From NCBI GenBank assembly GCA_021521415.1, contig JAIQDT010001101.1, forward strand, positions 1 to 64,000: 64,000 nucleotides of DNA, written 5' to 3'. Within the stretch, counting starts at the first letter, position 1. Every line of letters begins with the position of its first letter. Positions 55,732 to 64,000 of the stretch are shown piece after piece. The notes under the pieces were generated by a model. It saw only the letters and a list, made by a program, of their open reading frames with translations. It had not been told where the DNA came from and did no database searches. The position numbers and the translations under genes are program-made. This DNA is from Bidens hawaiensis (taxonomy: Eukaryota; Streptophyta; Magnoliopsida; Asterales; Asteraceae).

Positions 55732-58017
55732 TGTCACACCCCGATCAAAGGCGGCGGAACATGCCGTGGTACAACGTGATTGAATAAATACACAAGACAC
55801 TATTAAAGTGTTTAATATTTAATCAACTCATTTAGTTTAAAAAAAAACATAAAGTCACATAACAATATTCATACGACAATCATAACAAAATATAGCAAAT
55901 AATATATTGTTCATTTTGCTAATATCCTAAAGGTCTTGATAGCGTTTTTCCACAATCTCGAGTCAACCAAAAGTCAAACCTGTAACATTACATAAAATAA
56001 AGTTTATCAGCACAAAGGTTGGTGAGCAATTCATAGTTTTGAACAAATATGTATATAATAAGAAATTCCACAATTTGTATACGAAACAATAAATAATAGC
56101 AATAATTTGGATAAATGAAATCACTAATAAGAATACATTAACGACACCGTCTATAAGAGAATACCAAATAGATTCGGATTTCGTATGAGATCGTTAATAA
56201 AAATACATTAACGATGTCTTGCTATAAGAGAATACCAAATAGCTAAGGATTTATGAATCAACCCTCCAAAAGCGGTAAACACATTAGCATATAAGCATGA
56301 AAGCTTGTAACACAAAATCGAGCATTTATTTAATTAAAGTATACAATAAAGTTTGTGGTTTAAGACTCAAGTATAAAGCATTTAGTTTGAATAATATGCA
56401 ATATCACCCCCAAAACGAAAGATGGAAAACGGGGTATGAAAGTACTCACTTTCAAGTATAAAAGTTGATCTGTAAAATAAGGGAAATTGGAAAGACAGAG
56501 TTTAACGAGCAAAGCCTCATAAAAGGAAAAGCCTTGAATTAGAAAGGTTGTTTTAGGAATACTTTAAAATAAAAGTTAAGAAATGTAAACAATTAAAGTT
56601 TAAGGTTTAAAATGTAAATAATTAAGAATTTATAACAATAGTCCTTTAAAAATATAAGTTTGCTCGAAATCGGGTTAAAGTATCTAGCCTTAATATTTAC
56701 TCAACCTATGTTAAGTAATAAGGTGGGTAAAAATGCAAGAATGCAAGTCCCTTTATAATATAGATACTAAAATGGGTTTTAACGAGTGCTCGGGTTATTG
56801 GTTCGGGTCTTGATAATTGGTCAAACCCGAAGTCAACTTTCCAAAATATTAAATGTTATGATATAACTCATAAAAATTAAGTAAGAGTTAACCAAGTATG
56901 TAGTTTTATTGTTTTAGAACTAACAACGTACGTTAAGCGAGTGTTCGGTTTTGTCGGTCCAATTTTGTTATAAGATCAAGTTGGATTCAACATTCCAAGT
57001 ACTTTAATAAAATATTTAAAATCAGTTTATAAATGATTTTTAAAGAAATATATAAGTCTTGATAGCTAAAAACACACTTGTGTGTCTTAAGCGAGTGAAA
57101 ATCGGTTTAGTTCGATTTTTATCTCACAATAAGTTCATAGATGGTTGCCACATGCCCAAATATCAAAGAACTTATAGTAATTTATAAATGATGATACTTA
57201 AGTTTTACAACCAAAAAGTTAACAATAAAGTCTTTAAACGAAAGTTCGGTTTCAGTTCGGATCTTGTTTCGGGTTAAGACCGAGGTTAGATTTCATAAAC
57301 CCATAATCATAGAAGTCTTTAAAGCATGTTTAAACAATTATTTAACAAAACTAGTAAACAAGTTCGGTTTACGGTTTGGAACTATTTACGGTTAAACCGA
57401 GGCTAGTCTCTTCAAACCCATAACCATGGAACTTCATAAATATGTTATACAAACTAAAATGAGCAGAAGTTAAGCATGGTTAATATGTATAAACAAGTTA
57501 TATAAGTATATATATATCAAGGACTACGAAAGTCCTCCATGAAGCCTTGCCTTACGAGGCCCGACACTCCACTGACCGGAACCGGGGAAGTGACCACCAA
57601 AGGTAACAAGGGGTGTATATTATATATATATGTTGTACCACAAGCTTAAGTAACAAAACAAGAATTAAATAATGGTTCTTGATTGATTATTAAGAAACCT
57701 TAAAGAGATGAAGTTGTGTTCTTTGTTTGGGAGAGAAAAGATGAGAAATTAACAAGGTGAAAATGAAAGAGATGAGCTTGTTTATATAGGGAAAGAGTGG
57801 AGGATTGGTTATAAAGGTTCTTTTATGGTTTGCATGAAAATGAGTATGTTTAAATGGTCAAACAATGCATAATAAAACAAATATAAAGTCCAATATTTTA
57901 TATATTTTAAATGACAAAAATCCAATATTTTATATATTTGAAATGTTCGGGTTACAAACCAGCCGGGTTTACATAATAAAACAAATACAAAAGTGACCAG
58001 AAATTGACGAATATCAC
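55732..58017. mobile_element. large LTR-like relic
   Basis: It starts TGTCACACCCCGATC, typical of the edge of a plant Ty3/Gypsy LTR, and runs without any coding domain to the second copy of a 77-bp repeat. Inside, 57239-57350 and 57360-57470 are imperfect copies of each other (AAGTTCGGTTT... opening, AAACCCATAA.CAT middle). TTATATAGGG at about 57782 is TATA-like. An old solo LTR or other non-coding element. The right border is uncertain. Confidence 0.35.
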
Positions 58018-58094
58018 ACACATTATCGATAACCTTCTAATAACCCTACAACCCGCTTATGGCTAGCCGACGTGTATGAATCATTTAACAAACA
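58018..58094. repeat. 77-bp direct repeat, copy B
   Basis: Second copy of 55638-55714, followed by GTTAAACGGGTCGG instead of CTCACC. Confidence 0.9.
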
Positions 58095-58892
58095 GGTTAA
58101 ACGGGTCGGCGTTAACCCGAATTTATGTGTGTGTGTGGGGGGGGGGGGAGTTGAAATCTTTGACACAAATAATTCAGCTCGTCAACGATTGACACCCATG
58201 TATCCAGACACCTGTTAAATGTGTTCTAACTTATGCAATTATATTTCTCATTTTCTTCTAGGTTTTTAAATACTACAATGGTGACGTGACGGATAATGGT
58301 CTAGTAAGGATTTTAAAGGTTATTGTAAAAGGCTTGAAACCAGCCAGGCATCATGTTCATAATGGGTTCTCAACTTGCCCAAATCTTTAAAGAAAAACGG
58401 AATCAAACTAACGGTTAAATTGCTCATTCTTAGCTTATTCTTTTCAAGCATTCTTGGAAATTTACCTTCAAAAAAACAATTGTAAGTCTTTTTATCACTA
58501 ACTTTTTAATGTTTCAACAAACCCAAATTATATTTTAACTGTTGTAATGCAGGTAAACCACAACACAAATCATAATGTTGCACAACCTGTCATTACAAAA
58601 AAAGAGAAAGGAATTATTAGTCTTCTATTGATAGAAACCATTAACAATGAAAAAGTTGAGATGACACGATACTTAAAACTAGTTTTTTTTTTCAAAAAGA
58701 CTGTTGGTAAAAAAAATATTTACTAAATTGGTTTTAATTGAAAAATATTTTTAAAGTAGTGTTTTAATCATTTGATAGTTTCTCTCTCCTTATTTGAGTG
58801 AATAACTTTAATTAGTTAAAGATTTATGACTTAATAATCTTATTAAGTATTATAATTATAATTTTCTAACCAGGTTGAATATTTATAAAGTA
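58095..58892. other. intergenic, no gene seen
   Basis: It contains a GT-run passing into a poly-G tract at 58137-58149. AT-rich otherwise. Confidence 0.5.
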
Positions 58893-59428
58893 TCTATAAT
58901 AATATATATAAACGAAAACCAAAAAATCCTAAGTGTCGCTATGTGATTGCTCCCCCTTTTTTTAGAGTCATAAGATTTGCTTGATTTTTAAATGTAAGCT
59001 TCTCATGCATTTGAACCAAATTCACGGGTATGAGTCTTACCAAACCCAGATATTCCTTAAAAGGGTTATAACATCTCATTAAATTAAAATTTATCATCAC
59101 CAAATTATTGATGTAAAATTCCTATAAAATAGGATATACTAAAAATTATTATATGATTTGTTTTAATTATTATATGATTAAAAAATACTATTTATAATTA
59201 AAAAACAATTTTATAGTAAAAAAAATAAGCGGGTCTTGGGTCTTACCAAACCCAGATAACTTTTAAACCGGGTTATAACATCTTAATTATTTGTGAAACC
59301 TTTTTATCATCAAACTTTAAGTATATTATAAATTTCATTACAATAAATAAAATTAAATCCAAAAAAGCATAAATATTAAAAACGGGTAATGTAAAACAGC
59401 CCCCGTAATACGGGGGGATAAAAACTAG
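58893..59428 (+). mobile_element. short non-autonomous Helitron 2
   Basis: It begins TCTATAATAATATATATAAA, ends with the hairpin CCCCCGTAATACGGGGG (59400-59416), then eight bases and CTAG (59425-59428). It lies between A (58892) and T (59429). 536 bp, no coding capacity, opposite in direction to Helitron 1. The 3' end also holds two similar internal segments (AAACCCAGATA..C..TTAAA near 59043 and 59257). Confidence 0.8.

Positions 59429-59429
<1 letters not shown>

Positions 59430-59478
<49 letters not shown>
59430..59478. repeat. (AT)n microsatellite
   Basis: About 24 AT units directly after the Helitron 2 insertion point. AT microsatellites are common Helitron targets. Confidence 0.95.
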
Positions 59479-59480
<2 letters not shown>

Positions 59481-59576
59481 AATTTTATTTATAAAACAAC
59501 TTTTGTCATATCTTAATAGTAAAAATGAAACAAGAAAAAGAATATTATATTTATATATCCATTAGATTTTTTTATT

Positions 59577-59755
59577 TTGTATAACTCATTACTCACACAT
59601 AATTGAGAAAAGTAAATAAAATTCCTAAATATGTTATAAAATATTAAATAATTAAAAATCAGCGATGAAATCATTATAAAATTCTTATTTACACACACAT
59701 TTGTATAACTCATTACTCACACATAATTGAGAAAAGTAAATAAAATTCCTAAATA
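59577..59755. repeat. 56-bp direct repeat pair
   Basis: 59577-59632 and 59700-59755 are identical by eye (TTTGTATAACTCATTACTC start), 123 bp apart, with AT-rich sequence between. Confidence 0.9.
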
Positions 59756-60614
59756 TTATATATATATAATATATATATATATATGCTAAAGTTATTATCT
59801 TTTTCTATCAACACATCTTTGCCTAATACAATCATTTATTTTTATTATATTTACATATACATTTGCTTATTAACACTTGTTACTAAACAATAAGGTAATA
59901 ATATATTAATAATAATGAGAAGAAAGACACCCGCATTGCGACCCATTGTACATCGAACCATTAGAACAAACACAGTAAAACAAATTAATAAATATTACAT
60001 GTTAAAACACGAGAAAAATTAATATGCTCGAAAAGCTTATATAAAAAACAAGACTTCAATTTAATGTAAACTCACATGTTACAACGAAAGGTTGATAATA
60101 TTCGAAACCTTACTAAAAAGAACGAATGCATTATAAAAATCAACTCCGTTAAAAAGAAAAAAATAATTCACTTTATTTAATATGATTTAATTTCATATTT
60201 CAGTTATCTAATGTTTATAAAACATTTAAGAATTTATATGTTTTATAGAACACATCAATTTATGAAAATAATATTCTTTGTTTGAGATTCATTTTTAGTA
60301 TTAACATATGATAAAAGTTATTTTAAAAATAAAATCTGTTTCTTTTTCATTTTGTAAATAATTAAAATGTTTAGAAAGTTATTAGTATAATTAATAAGAT
60401 AACTAAGTCATGATTGTTTAATCAATTAAAGCTATCCAATGAGATTAGGTGTAAAAAAACTTATAAATGACTAAAACACTACTTTGAGAAATATTTTTCA
60501 AACAACACCAATTTATTAATAGTTTTTTTAACAACACTCTTTTGGGAAAAAAACTCCTCAAAACTAAACTATATAGAATCATTAAAAATGTATAAAAAAA
60601 GTACCTTAGTTTCT
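59756..60614. other. intergenic, no gene seen
   Basis: Very AT-rich; no motif or repeat recognised beyond a short TATA run near 59760. Confidence 0.5.
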
Positions 60615-60836
60615 TCATTTATTCCTTCTTTCGAGAATGTTGAAAAATGGCTTGAACACCGGCCAAACTAGTTTTTTACGCACCTGTCTTTGCCTTATCT
60701 TATTCAGCTCTTCGTATTTCATTAACCAACACTCAGATCTAAACCTCATAGCTCTTATAGTCTCTTGCATCTCAATAAACTTGTCCAACCAATTAGGATC
60801 ATTTGTTACCCACTCACCAACATCTATTTCCTCTGC
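60615..60836 (-). other. orphan terminal exon of an unrecognised gene
   Basis: On the minus strand a TTTTTGTGATACATAG acceptor is followed by 73 open codons and a TGA stop. The protein is Trp/Lys/Arg-rich and helical-looking (EWVTNDPNWLDKF, IEMQETIRAMRF, CWLMKYEELNKIRQ, LVWPVFKPFF). Composition is clearly protein-like, unlike the AT-rich surroundings. No upstream exon with matching phase was found, so it may be a captured or left-behind gene piece. Family unknown. Confidence 0.4.
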
Positions 60837-60948
60837 CTATGTATCACAAAAAGAAAACATATTAGACCAATATTATGAGTGGGATTTTACTGGATATGAT
60901 GGATGTTGTTGCTTACAAGTATGTTCGGATAAAATGTGTTAGAAAACT

Positions 60949-61380
60949 GTTGGTATTTTACATCACGATTATAACTATATGAGCAAGATTATGAACAAGA
61001 AGATGAATCAGGGAACTCTTGTATTTGATTGAAGAATATAGAAACCGCAAGCTAATAACTTGATCACATAAAACGCAACAAACCACAAGACTAGGAGTCG
61101 TCCTCCGCTATATGACAGTCTGGAATACTCAACCTAAAAACTAATAACCCATGTGTGCTTGACACCACACGCAACAGAAGTGGCCAAGAGTCATGAATAT
61201 GCTCCATAGTTTGAATTAGTCTTCAACTCTTCATCACATTCCTTGATTCAAACTCCATGACTCCCAACTTGGACATGAAGTAAACAAACTTTTCTCATCT
61301 CAACGGTGACTTTGTTAACACATCTGCCACCTAATGTAATGTGTTTCGATCTACTTGCATAACAATACTTTTGGAAAGGT
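60949..61380 (-). mobile_element. Ty1/copia 3'-end relic (RNase H C-terminus and LTR piece)
   Basis: On the minus strand 61332-61248 reads VADVLTKSPLR, a stop where Trp would fit, then EKFVYFMSKLGVME, the usual C-terminal end of copia RNase H. What follows to about 60949 looks like LTR and ends ACCAACA. The 5' part of the element is missing. Confidence 0.6.
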
Positions 61381-61640
61381 ATTCAAATACCCTAAAAAAA
61401 TCCAAAAAAACCCCGAAAATATGGTTTTTACAATACCGAAAATAAATATTCAAATACTCGGTTTTAGAATACCCAGTTCTATATCCGACCTAAACCCGAT
61501 GCATATTATATGGTGTTTATAGACAATACCCTGAACCCGATCCCGAGTATTGATAATACCTGATTTTCCAATACCCGGTTATACCCGAACCCGGTTCTAT
61601 ACTCGAAACCATGTATTTGAAAAATCCGATTTGTTATTTG
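61381..61640. repeat. degenerate AATACCCG-rich repeat
   Basis: A stretch built of words such as AATACCCGGTT, TACCCGAACCCG and their complements, resembling the interior of the hAT MITEs. Borders not found. Confidence 0.4.
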
Positions 61641-62259
61641 TTTTTTTACATAGTATATTCTTTAAGCTAAATTTTACTCACATTTGGTTTTTATTTTACA
61701 ACTTTTAAAATGTAAAGTTTTACGTAGTTCCAAATATACCATTGAGACGAGTTGCTAACATCATTTTTTCAAAATCGAGCCAGGTCAAATTTGTATAGAA
61801 ATGTTTAATAAAATTTAACCCGACTCGGTTTTAAGTATGAATCGGAACTGCCTTCAGAGAAAGAGACAAGTATGAATTGCCACCACCAGAGAATAAGTGG
61901 AAAGAAATTACGGTTTCGAACAGAATTTGGGAAATTTGTGGTGATTAAGTTTGTTATATAACAACCAACCACGCCTTTCATCATCATTTTTAATTAAATT
62001 TAAAATATGTCTGCCGGAGAGAGGTGGTTTTTTAGCCTGAATTTGTTTGATAGGAGAGAGAGGAGAGGATAGGAGAGGAGTTGAGAGTCGCTTGGGTTTG
62101 AGATAGGAATGTTAAAAGGTATAGCTTGTTTATCCCAATTTATAACACTCCAGGATAACGAAACGTATTCAATATTTTATTGATTTATTATTATTATAAA
62201 TTTCTTCAAACTAGCCCCTACCTAAAGTCAATCAATCACGTTATATCTAAATATCTAAA
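61641..62259. other. intergenic, no gene seen
   Basis: It includes a GGAGAGAGAGGAGAGGATAGG purine tract at 62052-62082. No coding evidence. Confidence 0.4.
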
Positions 62260-63880
62260 CTAGTGTTTTACCCGGCGCAAATAATAGTAAAATACAAGCG
62301 TTGTCGGTCGCAAGTGTTGAGGCGGTAAGTCGACGAAAATTCGGTTAGTTCCGGTTACTTGTGTTATTGTACCATAACTAAAACAAAAAACAAATAATGA
62401 TAATAAAATTTCAGGTGAACCAATGGGTGGTGTTGCCCTATAAAAACTCGGCCGCTAGTAAAACCCGATCGTTGTTGATCCTGGACTTTGAGGCAGTGGG
62501 TCTAGACAAATTCGGTTGGTTTATGTCACATTTGTAACGGTGTCGGAACTAAAAAAAATAACAAAATAGGCATTTTGTCGATTTCGTTATGTTTATCACG
62601 GTACTAGAAATAAAACAAAACGCGATAAGTCTACTCAAATTTGGGCGTGTTCCATCATTTTCGTTACGATATTGTAACTAAAACAAAACAAAATTTACAT
62701 TCGATCGGTTTTCGGTAGGTTTGTTATGGACCGAAACAAAAAAGTACCAATAAAGTGCCGCAAAGTTGCCCAATTGGGACTTTGCAGCACCAAACTTCTT
62801 ATTTATATTATCCTAGGGTTTTACCCGGCACGTTGCACCTGGCGGGTCTGTAAAATTTAGACGGTGGTAAAACACAAGTGTTGTCGGTCCCAAGTGTTGA
62901 GGCGGTAAGTCGATTCGAATTTGGTCGGTTTCGATTATGTGCATTATTGTATCGGAACTAAAAGCAAAACAAATCATAAAAATTGAGATGAAGCAATGGG
63001 GTAGCTTCAGTTGGTAAAACTCGAAGATTGGTAAAACCCACCAGTTATCGATTCCGGGCGTTGAGGCGGTGATTCTACACAAATTCGGTCAGTGGCTGTC
63101 ATGTTCGTTACGATACCGGAACTAAAAATTCGGCATTCGGTCAGTGTAGGTAAGAAAAGGTTTCTCCCGTTGTTTCTAGAACGTTGGTAAACCCCAGGGG
63201 TCAAAAACCGAGAATTACGAAAGCAAGTCGATGTGAATTAGGATCGATTATGTTCCTTAAGGTATAAGCAACCTTGGGAAAACCAACCATCAAAACCAAA
63301 AAAATTATAACCAAATTAAGATATATAAAACAACATTTATTCGGTTGGTAAAATCCGAGCATTGTTGGTGCTGGGCGTAGCGATGGTGAGTCAGTAAAAA
63401 TCGGGTATTGATAAAATCCGAGTGTTATCGATCATGGACATTGCTGGGCCAAGTCGACGCAAATTTGGTCGGTTTAGTTACATTAGTTACGATACTATAT
63501 AAACATCGTTGGTAAAGTATAAACAATAAAACTAAAAAAAATCGTCAAATTAACATATAAAAAATAAAATGTTTAAAATGACATTTATTCTGTCGGTAAA
63601 ACCCTAGCGTTGGTAAAACCCTAGCGTTGTCAGTCTTTTTCGGTTACATTTTTACGGTACCGGAACTAAAACAAAAAGGTTGATAAAACCTCAGTGTTAC
63701 CGGTCCTGGACATTACGATAGCGAGTCAACGTAAATAACCATTTAGTTATCAAATTTAAAAAAACAAAACAAAAGGATAATTTCTTAGTCCAATCACAGG
63801 TTGTCACGTGGACCAATCATTGTCATACGACACCAAACTTACAGTATGTTATAATATATAATAATAGCAGGTTATCGCTA
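62260..63880. repeat. field of degenerate long-period repeats
   Basis: Two roughly 550-bp copies start GTTTTACCCGGC at about 62265 and 62818. Both contain CAAGTGTTGAGGCGGTAAGTCGA, a TTCGGT.GGTT segment and ATTGTA.C..AACTAAAA. Shorter fragments of the same series (GCGTTGAGGCGG, GATACCGGAACTAAAA, TTGGTAAAACCC.AG) recur to about 63720. The left edge looks like a Helitron 3' end on the minus strand (CTAG followed by T), but the hairpin is degenerate. No coding region. Confidence 0.5.
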
Positions 63881-64000
63881 GGCCCACCAAAAAAAACACA
63901 TAATATATCTGGAATAAAAATACAATTTACCAAAAATCAAGTTAGATAATATATTGCAAGTAGCAGGACTCAAACTTGCGCAATAATCGGCCAGGAAACT

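Noticed and set aside
62260..62280. Helitron 3' end on the minus strand
   Set aside because: CTAG followed by T is present, but the hairpin is imperfect and no TC-type 5' end was found. Kept only as a hint.
62813..63204. Two minus-strand short frames
   Set aside because: Both lie in the degenerate repeat field and share translated repeat words, so they are not genes.

Overview
This is plant nuclear DNA, almost certainly from a eudicot. It has GT-AG introns, an AT-rich background, a chloroplast-import receptor gene, a dirigent gene, and nested Ty3/Gypsy, Ty1/copia, hAT, PIF/Harbinger, foldback and Helitron elements. An asterid such as a member of the Asteraceae is plausible from the general look, but nothing here proves it. 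Only two genes look intact: a dirigent-like gene (22457-23032, +) and a TOC120/TOC132-class preprotein receptor GTPase (47383-51665, +, two coding exons).

Layout. 1-1150 holds an OSCA/CSC1-like channel pseudogene. One 30-bp piece of it is duplicated, and a short decayed pararetrovirus reverse-transcriptase fragment sits next to one copy. 2674-15136 is a nest: a relict solo LTR split by an 11.3-kb Tat-lineage Ty3/Gypsy element (3543-14889, minus strand, 5-bp target duplication GCTGG). 15.2-21.1 kb holds inverted-repeat elements, a GC-rich tandem array and a CACTA transposase N-terminal exon. The dirigent gene lies at 22.4-23.0 kb. After it come a decayed Tat-type LTR (24.2-24.7 kb) and an internally deleted copia element (26048-28262). 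A second, older Tat element (29071-40359, minus strand, target duplication ATACT) fills 29-40 kb. A PIF/Harbinger transposon with TAA duplications spans 41351-43174. A SINE split by a hAT MITE is at about 45.86-46.46 kb, just upstream of the TOC gene. Two non-autonomous Helitrons (52950-55259, minus; 58893-59428, plus), a large LTR-like relic, a copia 3' relic and a degenerate long-period repeat field fill the right end.

The most interesting system is in the two Tat elements. Each carries, between integrase and 3' LTR, a second gene on the opposite strand with its own TATA box and introns. In the younger element this gene has five well-defined exons. Joined at consensus splice sites they give 929 codons in one frame, broken only by a TGA at codon 201. 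Antisense ORFs are known in Tat/Ogre/Grande-like elements, and the N-terminal part resembles the family called 'putative gypsy type transposon' (Transposase_28). Function is unknown. The sense pol of this element has lost most of its archaeal-type RNase H and the zinc-binding end of integrase, so the antisense gene is better preserved than the replication genes.

Other notable structure: five 129-bp coding repeats with an alternating two-unit pattern in the TOC acidic domain; a striking excess of the word GGATCC throughout the second Tat element; a Q/G/S-rich tandem repeat in its Gag; and a foldback element built of short subrepeats. All family calls are from reading translated motifs by eye. 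No database search was run.
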